From positions 310,001 through 374,000 of the forward strand of contig NZ_CP166195.1 in NCBI RefSeq assembly GCF_045679545.1: a stretch of DNA of 64,000 bases, read 5' to 3'. Position 1 is the stretch's first letter; each line of letters opens with the position of its first letter. The position numbers and the translations under genes are program-made. The notes under the pieces are model-generated. The model had not been told where the DNA came from, did not search any database, and was given only the letters and a program-made list of their open reading frames with translations. Source of the DNA: Enterovibrio sp045679545 (GTDB taxonomy: Bacteria > Pseudomonadota > Gammaproteobacteria > Enterobacterales > Vibrionaceae). This document shows, piece after piece, positions 8,091-17,317 of the stretch.

Positions 8091-9074
8091 TTATCTCGCG
8101 AGTATTTGCTCCATCACCCATGTGGTATTTCTCGCGCTTTTCGCCAAACTAGGATGTATTTTTTCACCCAGTAAGTGCTTAACCAAGTTTTCGACATGAA
8201 AATATTGCACGGGATCAGGGTTATCAATCGAAGATATCGCCTGCTCTGTTCCTTCTAACACAAAGGGGTCGTCCCCAAAGACCGAACATAGAATGCGCCC
8301 TTCGCTGCCAATAATCTCGACTCTATCTTCTCGCGTAGCGGCGCCAAAGTTCCAATAGCCTGAACCGAGCACGCCGTTTTCAAATGCGAACGACGCCGAC
8401 ACCGCATCTTCTGCGGCATAATAACCTTGTTGGTTAGACGCAATGCCGCGCGCCATCGTGATATCACCGAACCATTGCTGGAATAGATTTAAACCATGAC
8501 TGGCCAAATCAACGAAGTAACCCCCACCCGCTTGGTCTGGATTCACACGCCAGTTTTCCAGCCCTGCTACGTCATTAGGATTTGGTGCACGATGATAAGT
8601 CCAATGTATATGGCGAACAGCGCCAATTTTCCCTTGTTCGATCCAATCTCTCACGATCTTAAATCGAGGAAGAGATCGACGATAATACGCTACAAACAAG
8701 GGAACATTGGCTTGCTCAAAGGCGGCGATCATGTCGTCACATTCCGCCGTGGTTAATGCCATCGGCTTTTCCACCACACACGGTTTTCCCGCTTTCGCGG
8801 CCATCAATGCATATTCATGATGGCTATCCGGAGGGGTCGCCACGTAGATCGCATCAATGTCAGGGTGATTGATTAATACAGCTGCATCCGTGGTGTAAGC
8901 GGGAATATCATGCTTGGCACAATACGCTTTGGCTTTTTCTTCTCGACGGGACATCACCATCTTCAATGACGACCCGTCAACTTGCCAAAATGCGGGGCCA
9001 CTTTTACGTTCCGTGACACTGCCGCAACCAATCATGCCCCAGCGAATTATTTGTTGTTTCATCATTTCATCCAT
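8091..9074 (-). CDS. Gfo/Idh/MocA family NAD(P)-dependent oxidoreductase
   Basis: A 327-residue protein with an N-terminal Rossmann domain (GMIGCGSVTE near residues 14-23), the family motif VVEKPMALT near residue 100, and the C-terminal alpha/beta domain with GGGYFVDLASHGLNLF. Members act on sugars, inositols or related polyols; the substrate here is unknown. It stands alone between tRNA-Asn and the plus-strand lipoprotein gene, so context gives no pathway. The start has no strong ribosome site; ATGs 12 and 15 bases further in are alternatives. It is distinct from the second family member at 40287. Confidence 0.88.
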   Translation of the reverse strand: MDEMMKQQIIRWGMIGCGSVTERKSGPAFWQVDGSSLKMVMSRREEKAKAYCAKHDIPAYTTDAAVLINHPDIDAIYVATPPDSHHEYALMAAKAGKPCVVEKPMALTTAECDDMIAAFEQANVPLFVAYYRRSLPRFKIVRDWIEQGKIGAVRHIHWTYHRAPNPNDVAGLENWRVNPDQAGGGYFVDLASHGLNLFQQWFGDITMARGIASNQQGYYAAEDAVSASFAFENGVLGSGYWNFGAATREDRVEIIGSEGRILCSVFGDDPFVLEGTEQAISSIDNPDPVQYFHVENLVKHLLGEKIHPSLAKSARNTTWVMEQILAR

Positions 9075-9299
9075 TGTCTAAAGCCATTAACCCACTAATG
9101 CCCTGATATTCAATTTTTGTTTTTCTTATCCTTAGCATTGTACGTCTAAAACTACGGCAACCCGCTAAATGTCTCTCATTGTTAACGAGGCTACACGCCT
9201 GTCCCGTTGATATCCATTTCGTGTAATCCCAAATTTGCAACGCCTGCTTACGCACACGCCTTCGTAAACTGCTTGGGTACATACTGAAAGGAACGAAGT

Positions 9300-9926
9300 A
9301 TGAAGTGGTTGCTTCCGCTATCCATTGTCATCAGCACCGTGAGTTGTTCTGAAGAAGTCGCTCTGCCGCTCGCTGATTGCCCTACCGTTCAAAATTACTC
9401 AGAGGCGTTTCTCGACAGCGATTTCTATGAAGGCTGGCGTCATTTGCAACGCGGCAACTATCCAAGAGAGCAGTGTCAGGCCGCATCGCCCTACTTTCTG
9501 GCAGGTGTAAAAAACGATACCGTATTTGAACTCTCGACTTTATATCTCGATTTTTGTAGTGAAACACCAGATGTTGATGCCCTCAATGGCAGTAGCATTT
9601 ATCACAGCAAGCGCCTAAAAAACGGCATTGACTACGACGAATTCAAATGGGTGTTGGATTTGGCCCTCTGTAACAGCCCCGTCGAACAATATGCATTGGG
9701 CAAAATGCTACACGACGGATTTGTTACCGATCAAGATACCGAGAAAGGGATCTACTTCTTGAGCTTGGCGGCACATCAAGACCATATTCAAGCGCAAATA
9801 GCGCTAGCAGAGGCGTTAGTCGGTATTGATGAACACGATATCGCCGCACGTTGGTTGGAAAAAGCTCGCAACAATGGAGGTCAAACCTTCGCAGGGCGCA
9901 ATCTTTCGCCAAATAATGCGAAATAG
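9300..9926 (+). CDS. Sel1/TPR-like repeat lipoprotein or exported protein
   Basis: A 208-residue protein starting with a short hydrophobic signal that ends in STVSC, a plausible but imperfect lipobox (Cys16). The mature part is helical and Cys-rich at the N-terminal side. From about residue 125 it carries Sel1-type repeats: EQYALGKMLHDGFVTDQDTEKGIYFLSLAA, followed by HIQAQIALAEAL. Sel1 repeats mediate protein contacts. No enzyme motif is seen. The upstream sequence AAAGGAACGAAGT provides the ribosome site. Confidence 0.7.
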   Translation: MKWLLPLSIVISTVSCSEEVALPLADCPTVQNYSEAFLDSDFYEGWRHLQRGNYPREQCQAASPYFLAGVKNDTVFELSTLYLDFCSETPDVDALNGSSIYHSKRLKNGIDYDEFKWVLDLALCNSPVEQYALGKMLHDGFVTDQDTEKGIYFLSLAAHQDHIQAQIALAEALVGIDEHDIAARWLEKARNNGGQTFAGRNLSPNNAK

Positions 9927-10017
9927 CACCTTTGCATGAATTTACACATTGGAAGCTACAAATTACTCACTTCGACACGTAAAGTAAGGATACTGAAAAT
10001 CGAATACTGAGTAGTGT

Positions 10018-12003
10018 ATGTCGAAGACATTGCCCCTTTTCCTGGCGGGGCCGATATTAAGAAGAACAACAAAAACAGAAATCAGCATATGGGCGGTGAC
10101 TTCTTCGCCGTTGGTTGCCGATTTTGTGCTTTACGAAACAGACAGTGATACGCCTTTCTTTCGCACTTCTTTCAACGATCAAAAACAGATTCAATTGGGC
10201 GCACGCTGTTTTGTTGTATTCGCGCATTTTACCAGTGTGGCGCGTTCTCAAGACCTACCTAGTCACGATCATCACGCAGACAACAACGTCAGCAGCTTCA
10301 AAACAGACACGCCACTAGAATATGACATCCTATCGCAAGACCAGTCCTTGCTAAGCGATATTGAGGGCTTGCTATACAGTGGCGAGAAGCGCCCCACCTT
10401 TATTATTTCAACACGGGCTGAAAATATTGCTCACGGTTCCTGTCGCCACCCTCACCACCAATGTGATGACGCACTGGTGGCATTAGATACCAAGTACGAT
10501 TCGCTCCCTATTGACGAACGTGCAGACATGCTGATCATGAGTGGGGACCAAATATACGCGGATGATGTATGCGGTCCGATGATGTACGCCATTCGAGAAA
10601 CCATTACTAAGCTTGGCCTATACGACCAAGAACTTGATGACGAAACCATTACGCATTGCAGTCAATTGGCGCTGAACATTTCCCCGCTATACAGCCGAAG
10701 CGATGTGCTGCCTAAAACCAACATCAACCATGGTTTGATAAAGCGATTACTGAAAGCCGGCCCAGAGCCAATTTTCAGCTCACGAACCACAGAGAACCAC
10801 CTGATTAGCTTTAACGAATTTATCGCCATGTATCTGTTGGTATGGTCGCCGTCATTGTGGGCACACATGACCTTACCAAATGCCGATGCCGTCACGGGCC
10901 TACCCGACGAGCACAAACAACGCTGGGCATCAGAGAAAAACGAACTGCATCAGTTCTGCGCCGGACTGAAACAAATCAGACGTTTGTTTGCACACATCCC
11001 GGTATATATGATTTTGGATGATCACGATATTACGGATGATTTTAACCTTACGGTGGGATGGGAACGTGCTGTCAATGAATCCCCATTTGCGCAAGGCATT
11101 ATTACCAATGGCATGGTCGGCTATTTCTTCTGTCAGGGGTGGGGAAATGATCCTGACGCGTTTGATGACCACTTCTGGGAAACCATCACTCAGTTTTCGT
11201 CAGCCCCTACCCGAAAGACTCTTAATGAGGCAACGCAACTCATTCACCATTTTGAGCGCTGGCATTACACGCTACCCACCAAGCCAAAAGTCGTGGTGCT
11301 TGACACGCGAACACGTCGATGGCGTTCAGAATCAAGTAACAACAAACCCTCAGGGCTCATGGATTGGGAATCGTTAATGGATTTCCAACAGGATGTTATC
11401 AATGCCGATTCGGTTGTTGTGGTGTCCCCCGCCCCCATGTTTGGGGTGAAGTTTATCGAAACGTTACAGCGTATTGTGACCATGTGTGGTCAGCCATTGG
11501 CGACCGATTCTGAAAACTGGATGGCGCATCCCGGCTCAGCCAATGCGTTACTGAACATTTTCAAACATCCAAAAACGCCAAAGAACTTCGTGATTTTGTC
11601 GGGTGATGTGCATTATTCCTTTTCTTATGATATTCGCATTCGATTCCGAAAAGGCAGCCCGAGAATTTGGCAGATCACGTGTAGTGGATTCCGTAACCAA
11701 TTCCCAGAGCCTCATCTGTCGATTTTCGAATGGTTTGACAGAAAACTGTTCTGGCCAGAATCACCACTCAACATTTTTACGCGCCGCAAACGCATGCGCA
11801 TAGAAAGACGACGTCCAGACAATGGCTGTCCGCGTTATTTAGTCAATAAAAGTGCCGTGGGCGAAGTGAAGCTTAATCCTGATGGCTCACCCGCGAAGAT
11901 CGGGCTATTGACGGGAACGGGTGAGAAAATTGCGTTTACACCCTGCGAAGAGGCCCCAAGCGAATCTTATGTTTCTAGCACTGATTCGATGACGCGGGAT
12001 TGA
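10018..12003 (+). CDS. PhoD-like metallophosphatase family protein
   Basis: A 661-residue protein of the alkaline phosphatase D/PhoD-like superfamily. Metal-site motifs are present in order: GSCRHPHHQ, LIMSGDQIYADD, MILDDHDITDDF and VILSGDVHYSF. No signal peptide or Tat motif is visible (the protein starts MSKTLPLFLAGPILRR), unlike secreted PhoD, so it may be cytoplasmic and act on an internal phosphodiester or phosphoester. It is followed closely by the DUF2960 gene. The substrate is unknown. Confidence 0.85.
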   Translation: MSKTLPLFLAGPILRRTTKTEISIWAVTSSPLVADFVLYETDSDTPFFRTSFNDQKQIQLGARCFVVFAHFTSVARSQDLPSHDHHADNNVSSFKTDTPLEYDILSQDQSLLSDIEGLLYSGEKRPTFIISTRAENIAHGSCRHPHHQCDDALVALDTKYDSLPIDERADMLIMSGDQIYADDVCGPMMYAIRETITKLGLYDQELDDETITHCSQLALNISPLYSRSDVLPKTNINHGLIKRLLKAGPEPIFSSRTTENHLISFNEFIAMYLLVWSPSLWAHMTLPNADAVTGLPDEHKQRWASEKNELHQFCAGLKQIRRLFAHIPVYMILDDHDITDDFNLTVGWERAVNESPFAQGIITNGMVGYFFCQGWGNDPDAFDDHFWETITQFSSAPTRKTLNEATQLIHHFERWHYTLPTKPKVVVLDTRTRRWRSESSNNKPSGLMDWESLMDFQQDVINADSVVVVSPAPMFGVKFIETLQRIVTMCGQPLATDSENWMAHPGSANALLNIFKHPKTPKNFVILSGDVHYSFSYDIRIRFRKGSPRIWQITCSGFRNQFPEPHLSIFEWFDRKLFWPESPLNIFTRRKRMRIERRRPDNGCPRYLVNKSAVGEVKLNPDGSPAKIGLLTGTGEKIAFTPCEEAPSESYVSSTDSMTRD

Positions 12004-12061
12004 CTTGAAGAGGAGGCTGATAAATACTCCGCCCCCTAAAAAACTTGCCAAAGGTGCGGAT

Positions 12062-12325
12062 ATGTCACGCCAACTTCAATACATTTACAAAGGCGAAACC
12101 AAGGTCATGACCTTTTCTTACCGTCAGCACCGTTCACCTCATGAAGCTGCTGCCGAAGCGGAAGGTATCGACATTACCGATTTTCTGAAAATGGAAAGAC
12201 AGCTGGAAGTGATTGCTGATGGCAAAGCGGTGAAAAACCATCGAGAGAGCTACTTCAACAAGTTAGGATTTGGAAAAATTATACTGCTGAAGAAAGACGC
12301 AGAGTCAATCAAAGATAAACGCTGA
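12062..12325 (+). CDS. DUF2960 family small protein
   Basis: An 87-residue protein beginning MSRQLQYIYKGETK; the middle (SPHEAAAEAEGIDITDFLKMERQ) matches the DUF2960 pattern known to me from Vibrio and Shewanella. Function is unknown. ATG 12062 is chosen over an upstream TTG at 12005 because family members start there and AAAGGTGCGG lies just upstream. It probably shares a transcript with the phosphatase gene 58 bases upstream. Confidence 0.82.
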   Translation: MSRQLQYIYKGETKVMTFSYRQHRSPHEAAAEAEGIDITDFLKMERQLEVIADGKAVKNHRESYFNKLGFGKIILLKKDAESIKDKR

Positions 12326-12724
12326 TTCTTCACCTCTTCTTTAGGCTGGTGACGGGATAGTGAATACTACCCGTCCCAGTTAGTCCACTCCTACCCAGCC
12401 ATCTATACTCAGACACTGCTCCATGCCGCTATTCAAAACGTGTGTGTTTAATCAACGAATGACAAAACATGTACCGCTTTCTGTGAAACGTCTTTAGCGC
12501 GATCAGGGCTAAATCCATGCCTTGCCTGTGAAGCATATTTCGCATAACACCGCTAACCCAGTAGGAAAAATGTCATTCCTCTATCTATCCTTAAGTAACG
12601 CATATTTAAAAAAATCAAACAAACGTCTTACAATTGAGTCAAAGTAATATCCGTGCGTTGAGTAATCTATAGCCTCAAAAGTAACGTGTGAAATATAGCG
12701 ATGTCGGTCAGGGAAGCTCAATCA
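12326..12724. other. gene-free stretch upstream of the GGDEF gene
   Basis: About 400 bases with no convincing reading frame. It holds one strong hairpin at 12351-12375 (GACGGG...CCCGTC with inner TAGT/ACTA) that lacks a T run and so is not a standard terminator. The last 150 bases are AT-rich and probably contain the promoter of the diguanylate cyclase gene. Confidence 0.6.
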
Positions 12725-14737
12725 ATGCGAAAGCCGTTTTTTAATCCACTTTTTTTATTCCTTTTTGCGTTTTTTTCCGTGTTTTCACACGCCACAGTAG
12801 AAAAGACACAGTCCTTTGAGCGCGCCCTCAATGGCGTACAGTCGATCCTCTACTCGGTGCCAATAAAAGCGCGAGCGTTGCTCAGCGAATTGGAAAAAGT
12901 GGAACTCAAAGAAAACCAACCTTTACCACTACTGGCACGTTACTACCTTCAAAAGTCTACAGTCGATTTGCTGCTTAACGATCCAGAAAGTGCTATTGAG
13001 GCAGCCAATCGAGGCATCGAACTCACGGCGAACGACCCCCTTCTTCAAGCCGATCGTTACTTAATGCAGTTGCGTTTAAGTCAGGCACGTATATTAAAAG
13101 GAGAAGAAGCCCTTGTGCTTGTGCAACTCGACCAACTTCTGTCAGAGTCACAAACCCTTAATAACCCAGAAGTCACCGCCGAGATCCTGCTGGTAAAAGG
13201 CCAGGCTTATAAAGCTCAAAATGAATATGACGTGTCGATGGCCGCGTTAATGAGCTCGCTAGAAACCGCCAAAAATACCAAAAACGATCTTCTTATTGAA
13301 CGCATAGCATCCAATCTTGGCGGAATATTAGTGCAGCTTAATGGCTTTGATAAAGCTTCATTGTTGCTTGATCAGTCCTACCAATTTTTTCGCCAACGAA
13401 AAATGTCGTTTAATCAATTGCTGGTTAAACTCGACATGGCGGAGCTTGCCAAAAAGCAGGGTGATGACAAGCAAGCTCTACTCGAATACAAGCAAGCCCT
13501 TCAAATTGCGCAAGTGCTTGGCGACGGCTCACACCGTTTTCGCATCAACTTACAAATCGCGGATCTTTTGCTCCAATCGGGCGATACCAAAAACATGATT
13601 CGATATCTCAAGGCAACTGATAACTTGCGCGAGCGCGAAACTATTCGTTACTACATCAGCAAATACAACTACCTCAAAGCTAACGAAAGCCTACTCAGCA
13701 ATAACTATCAAGCCGCTATTGATTTAGTGACGCCACTAATGGCTTCGCTGAAAGAGCAAGCGCGCCTGTATCGCTCAGAAATCGCACTCTACCTTGTGGC
13801 CTCAAAAGCCCACTTTGGCCTAGAAGACTACAAAAACGCCTATCTGACGTTGCTCGACTATCAAGATAGGTTCAACACATTCAGTTCAGATGAACAAGTC
13901 GACAACCTTGAGCGTCAGCAAATGCTGTTTAATCTTGAGAAAATCAAAGCAGAAAATCAGCAACTGAGTTGGAACAATGTGCTTCAGACGCTTGAGTTGA
14001 AAACCAATGACCAGAAAGTGGAATACTTGAACGTTTTGGTCGCGGCAGGAATTGGTTCAACCCTTGTTGCCTCTCTCATTGCACTTTGGATCAACCGCCG
14101 TCGGATCCAATGGGGTAAAATCGCCAACACGGATAGCCTAACCGGGCTGTTCAACCGTCGCTATTTCGACACCCAGATGACTGACTTAAAAAAAGAGATG
14201 TCGGCGGGCGACTTTGCGGTAAGTTGCTTAATACTTGATGTGGACCACTTCAAACAGGTCAATGACAACTTCGGTCATCCGGTCGGGGATAACGTGCTCG
14301 TGGGTATTGCCAAACTGTTTAATGACAACCTGAGACGAGACGACATATGTGCACGTGTTGGCGGTGAAGAATTTATGCTATTACTCCCGAATACGGGAAT
14401 CGAACAAGCATCAGTGATCGCCGAAGACTTGCGACAGCGTATTAGTGAACTGGAATTTCTGACTGAACAAGAAGAGAAATTTAATGTGACGGCTAGCTTT
14501 GGCGTGACTGAGGTAGGTGAAAAACAATCTCTGTCGGATGTTTATAGCATCGTCGATAAGCTGCTGTATCGTGCAAAGCAAAATGGCCGAAACCGTGTTG
14601 AAACGACGATCAGCGAGGTCAACACCGCTCAAGATCAACCCGCTCAGGACGAACAGTCTTCCATGGCAGATCGGGTTCAGCGTTTTTCTCGCAAACTGCG
14701 TCGGTTGAAATTTAGGTTTGCGCAGCACTTCAGTTAA
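12725..14737 (+). CDS. TPR-containing membrane diguanylate cyclase (GGDEF)
   Basis: About 670 residues from this start. A signal peptide (MRKPFFNPLFLF..., ending SHA) exports a periplasmic region of about 400 residues made of TPR-like helical repeats, then a coiled coil (QQMLFNLEKIKAENQQL), one transmembrane helix near residues 439-458, and a C-terminal GGDEF domain. The active-site motif is GGEEF near residues 546-550, preceded by a RRDD inhibitory site five residues upstream, so cyclic-di-GMP synthesis with product feedback is predicted. ATG 12725 has AGGGA at 12710-12714; the longer ATG 12701 lacks one. The periplasmic TPR part probably senses a protein or peptide. Confidence 0.9.
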   Translation: MRKPFFNPLFLFLFAFFSVFSHATVEKTQSFERALNGVQSILYSVPIKARALLSELEKVELKENQPLPLLARYYLQKSTVDLLLNDPESAIEAANRGIELTANDPLLQADRYLMQLRLSQARILKGEEALVLVQLDQLLSESQTLNNPEVTAEILLVKGQAYKAQNEYDVSMAALMSSLETAKNTKNDLLIERIASNLGGILVQLNGFDKASLLLDQSYQFFRQRKMSFNQLLVKLDMAELAKKQGDDKQALLEYKQALQIAQVLGDGSHRFRINLQIADLLLQSGDTKNMIRYLKATDNLRERETIRYYISKYNYLKANESLLSNNYQAAIDLVTPLMASLKEQARLYRSEIALYLVASKAHFGLEDYKNAYLTLLDYQDRFNTFSSDEQVDNLERQQMLFNLEKIKAENQQLSWNNVLQTLELKTNDQKVEYLNVLVAAGIGSTLVASLIALWINRRRIQWGKIANTDSLTGLFNRRYFDTQMTDLKKEMSAGDFAVSCLILDVDHFKQVNDNFGHPVGDNVLVGIAKLFNDNLRRDDICARVGGEEFMLLLPNTGIEQASVIAEDLRQRISELEFLTEQEEKFNVTASFGVTEVGEKQSLSDVYSIVDKLLYRAKQNGRNRVETTISEVNTAQDQPAQDEQSSMADRVQRFSRKLRRLKFRFAQHFS

Positions 14738-14746
14738 TCAGCCACG

Positions 14747-14758
14747 CACGTTAACGTG
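14747..14758. promoter_or_regulatory. perfect 12-base palindrome CACGTTAACGTG
   Basis: It lies 9 bases after the GGDEF stop and 70 bases before the sugar dehydrogenase start. A perfect 12-base palindrome can be an operator for a dimeric regulator, but no known site is recognised. Confidence 0.35.
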
Positions 14759-14781
14759 AGGTAAGGAAAAGACGTCCGATG

Positions 14782-14806
14782 AGCGTCTTTGCATGGCAAA
14801 GACGCT
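14782..14806 (+). other. perfect 11-base-pair hairpin in the leader of the sugar dehydrogenase gene
   Basis: AGCGTCTTTGC (14782-14792), loop ATG, GCAAAGACGCT (14796-14806). The following TTTGACTTC is too weak for a clear terminator. It ends 22 bases before the ATG, just upstream of the AAAGGA ribosome site, so it could be a weak terminator for the GGDEF gene or a translational control structure. Confidence 0.6.
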
Positions 14807-14828
14807 TTGACTTCAAAGGAACTAACTT

Positions 14829-16031
14829 ATGCACCCTCTCAAACGCCTGATACGTCTCAAACCTCTCTTGCCCATTGCCATTTGTCTCGGACTCACGGCT
14901 CCTGCTACTGCTGACACCGTTCAATCTGAAAAGCATATCTTTACTGTAAAAAAAGTGGTCAGTGGGCTCAATCACCCTTGGTCTTTGGTTTTCCTTCCTG
15001 ATGGCAGCATGATCGTGTCTGAGCGAAATGGCAGCCTCAAACATATCTCAGCAAACAACTATGACGTCACCACTATCCAAGGGTTACCAGAAAATTTGGC
15101 CTACCAAGGTCAAGGCGGGTTGCTAGGCTTAGCACTTGCACCTGATTTTGAGCAATCCAGAACACTGTACCTTGCGTTTACAGAAAGCGGCGAATTTGGC
15201 AAAGCGGGTACCAGTGTTGTTAGTGCAAAACTAGAAGCCGTTTCTCCATCAAGCTTGGGATCGAAAAGCTTGGGATCGAAAAACAGGACCCCGGCAAGCC
15301 TAGCCCTTTCAAATATTACGCCGCTATTTAGTCAAATGCCCAAACTTGGCGGTGGTCGTCACTTTGGCGGGCGATTATTAGTCACGGAAAAATATCTCTA
15401 TATCGCGTTGGGCGATCGCGGAAACCAAGACAAAGCGCAGCAGAACGACTCACATGTCGGCACGCTTATTAGACTTAACCATGATGGTTCTGTACCCGTT
15501 GACAACCCATTCAAGTCAGATCCAGATTCGAAACCAGAGATATTCAGTTTGGGTCACCGAAACATTCAGGGAATGACGTTAGATAACGACGGAAAAACGA
15601 TTTGGACGCATGAGCATGGCCCACAAGGTGGGGATGAGCTCAACCCAATATTTAAAGGTGCCAACTATGGCTGGCCAACCATTACCTATGGCGTGAATTA
15701 CGGCACTGGGTCTAAGATCGGCCATGGAACAGAAATGAAAGGTATGGCGCAGCCCATTCACTATTGGGTGCCTTCTATCGCACCTTCAGGACTTGAAATG
15801 GTGTCAGGAAACGCCTTCCCAAATTGGCGAGGCGACCTCCTGCTGGGTTCGCTCAAATTTGGTTTGTTAGTCAGATTAGACATGGAAGACGGCAACGTTA
15901 TTAACGAAGAAAGACTGTTAGACGGAAAATATGGCCGAATTCGTGACGTAGTAGAAAGCCCTGATGGCAATATCTATCTTTTAACCGATTCATCTAATGG
16001 CGCCTTGCTAGAACTCCGACCCAAGCCATAA
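14829..16031 (+). CDS. PQQ-dependent sugar (aldose/sorbosone) dehydrogenase, YliI/Asd type
   Basis: A 400-residue exported protein with signal peptide (ending ATADT near residue 29), followed by a six-bladed beta-propeller of the glucose/sorbosone dehydrogenase family. Typical elements are GLNHPWSLVFLPDG, GQGGLLGLALAPDF, GGGRHFGGRL, IALGDRGNQDKAQ, SLGHRNIQGM and HEHGPQGGDELN. Such enzymes oxidise aldoses in the periplasm using PQQ and pass electrons to the respiratory chain. An in-frame 15-base duplication gives a tandem SLGSK pair in a loop between blades. No PQQ synthesis genes are in the window. Confidence 0.9.
   Translation: MHPLKRLIRLKPLLPIAICLGLTAPATADTVQSEKHIFTVKKVVSGLNHPWSLVFLPDGSMIVSERNGSLKHISANNYDVTTIQGLPENLAYQGQGGLLGLALAPDFEQSRTLYLAFTESGEFGKAGTSVVSAKLEAVSPSSLGSKSLGSKNRTPASLALSNITPLFSQMPKLGGGRHFGGRLLVTEKYLYIALGDRGNQDKAQQNDSHVGTLIRLNHDGSVPVDNPFKSDPDSKPEIFSLGHRNIQGMTLDNDGKTIWTHEHGPQGGDELNPIFKGANYGWPTITYGVNYGTGSKIGHGTEMKGMAQPIHYWVPSIAPSGLEMVSGNAFPNWRGDLLLGSLKFGLLVRLDMEDGNVINEERLLDGKYGRIRDVVESPDGNIYLLTDSSNGALLELRPKP
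15252..15281 (+). repeat. 15-base tandem duplication inside the sugar dehydrogenase gene
   Basis: AGCTTGGGATCGAAA occurs twice in direct succession (15252-15266 and 15267-15281). The repeat is in frame and adds five residues to a surface loop, so it looks like a recent slippage event. Confidence 0.95.
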
Positions 16032-16221
16032 TTCGGTGAGAGACCATAAAAATTAGGCTAACCGGATGAAATGTAAAGATTAGTTTACAAGCATAAAAAT
16101 CAAATTCTGCCCGAAATTTGGCCTTTTTCTGGAAATGAATCTCCAAAAAAAACATGTAACAGATTCAATTGCATAATAAAAGTGATGCCCAGCCCAGCTT
16201 TCAACATGCGCGTGTTAACTA

Positions 16222-16251
16222 TTGGACAGGCCTTACTAACGCCACTATATT
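16222..16251 (+). promoter_or_regulatory. sigma-70-like promoter for a possible small RNA
   Basis: TTGGAC (16222-16227), an 18-base spacer and TATATT (16246-16251) form a good promoter in a gene-free region. It would start transcription near 16258, far from the next start codon and just ahead of a strong terminator. Confidence 0.45.
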
Positions 16252-16257
16252 CAGCGC

Positions 16258-16325
16258 ATACCAACTAGAAACAAAGTCATCTTTGCTTGCTAAAAACGAC
16301 ATAACCCCGCCCTGCGGGGTTTTTG
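16258..16325 (+). ncRNA. candidate small regulatory RNA
   Basis: The stretch between a promoter-like sequence and a strong terminator is about 68 bases, has no start codon with a ribosome site, and folds into a small stem (CAAAG-TCAT-CTTTG, 16272-16285) plus the terminator stem. I do not recognise it as a known RNA. It may instead be only the distal part of the sugar dehydrogenase transcript. Confidence 0.35.
16303..16325 (+). terminator. strong intrinsic terminator
   Basis: AACCCCGC (16303-16310), loop CCT, GCGGGGTT (16314-16321), then a T run. It is 270 bases beyond the sugar dehydrogenase stop and 100 bases before the next gene. Confidence 0.85.
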
Positions 16326-16421
16326 TCTTTTGGGGCTTTATCTGCAATTAGCGCCCACAGTCAGCAAAAGACCCGAGAAATCACGACTATACTTTTCCTG
16401 TGTTTATGAATAGGGCGAGAA

Positions 16422-17201
16422 ATGAAAGTCAGATATTCTCAGCGATTACTGGTGGGCCTTGTTTTATTCACATTGTTTGCCTCTACAAACACCAGTGCCA
16501 AACAAAAGAAACACGTCATAATCGGCGTACAATCTTTTACCGATTATGCCCCCTACTCAACGTACAAAAACGGGGAGTACCTCGGCTTTAACCGAGATTT
16601 ATTGGATGCTTTTTCTAACGAATATAGCTACGAATTTGAATACCAAGCATTGCCGCTAAAACGGCTCTACAGCAGCCTATTGATGGGAAGAGTGGATGTA
16701 AAATACCCAGACAACCCGTTATGGACAACGGATTTAAAAGCGGACTATGAAGTCATCTATAGCGACCCAGTGGTGTCTTTTGTCGACGGTATCATTATGT
16801 TGGATAAGAACCACGACAAGCCTAAAGAAGCGCTCAAAACAATTGGAATGATTTCAGGTTTTACTCCGTGGCCATACCTCTCAGACATAAAAGCCAACGC
16901 CATCACCGTCTATGAAGCCAATAACATGGATGCGCTAATTAAAATGTTATTAACTGGCAGGATTGATGGGATCTACACCAATGTCGCCGTTATCAACCAC
17001 ATGCTGAAGCAGACCGACAAAACCACATCCACTCTGTCTCTCAATACAAACTTGCCGCTCCTTGCCGGCACGCGTCATATGTCGAGTGTTTCTCGCCCAG
17101 ATATCGTCATTCAGTTCAATCAGTTTCTTATTGAACGCGCATCCTATATTGAATCGCTAAAACAGAAATACGGGCTGAAAAATAGCCCACTCCTTCAATG
17201 A
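16422..17201 (+). CDS. periplasmic solute-binding-like protein (SBP_bac_3 family)
   Basis: A 259-residue protein with a signal peptide (ending NTSAK near residue 26). The mature fold resembles the amino-acid-type extracellular solute-binding family: VIIGVQSFTDYAPYSTYKNGEYLGFNRDLLDAF, an ALPLKRLYSSLLMGRVDVKYPDNP segment, then a second lobe. No transporter genes are adjacent, so it is either an orphan binding protein or a ligand sensor subunit. The family is often seen near Vibrionaceae sensor genes. The ligand is unknown. Confidence 0.75.
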   Translation: MKVRYSQRLLVGLVLFTLFASTNTSAKQKKHVIIGVQSFTDYAPYSTYKNGEYLGFNRDLLDAFSNEYSYEFEYQALPLKRLYSSLLMGRVDVKYPDNPLWTTDLKADYEVIYSDPVVSFVDGIIMLDKNHDKPKEALKTIGMISGFTPWPYLSDIKANAITVYEANNMDALIKMLLTGRIDGIYTNVAVINHMLKQTDKTTSTLSLNTNLPLLAGTRHMSSVSRPDIVIQFNQFLIERASYIESLKQKYGLKNSPLLQ

Positions 17202-17209
17202 CGTACATA

Positions 17210-17244
17210 GCATCAAAAAAAACAAACCCAGCATGACGGCTGGG
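17210..17244 (-). terminator. intrinsic terminator of the chitinase gene
   Basis: On the minus strand CCCAGC and GCTGGG (17227-17232 with 17239-17244) form a stem followed by TTTGTTTTTTTT. It lies about 75 bases past the chitinase stop and may also slow plus-strand transcripts. Confidence 0.8.
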
Positions 17245-17317
17245 CCTGATATTGTTAACCACACAAACTCAAGACGCTCGTTCAGCAAGAATGTGTTCGG
17301 GTAACGCGTTTTGACGT

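Noticed and set aside
12351..12375. Hairpin after the DUF2960 gene as a terminator
   Set aside because: The stem is good but no T run follows, so it was kept only as a note in the intergenic entry.
16169..16351. 60-residue frame on the plus strand
   Set aside because: It runs through a strong terminator stem and has poor composition; the stretch is better read as non-coding.
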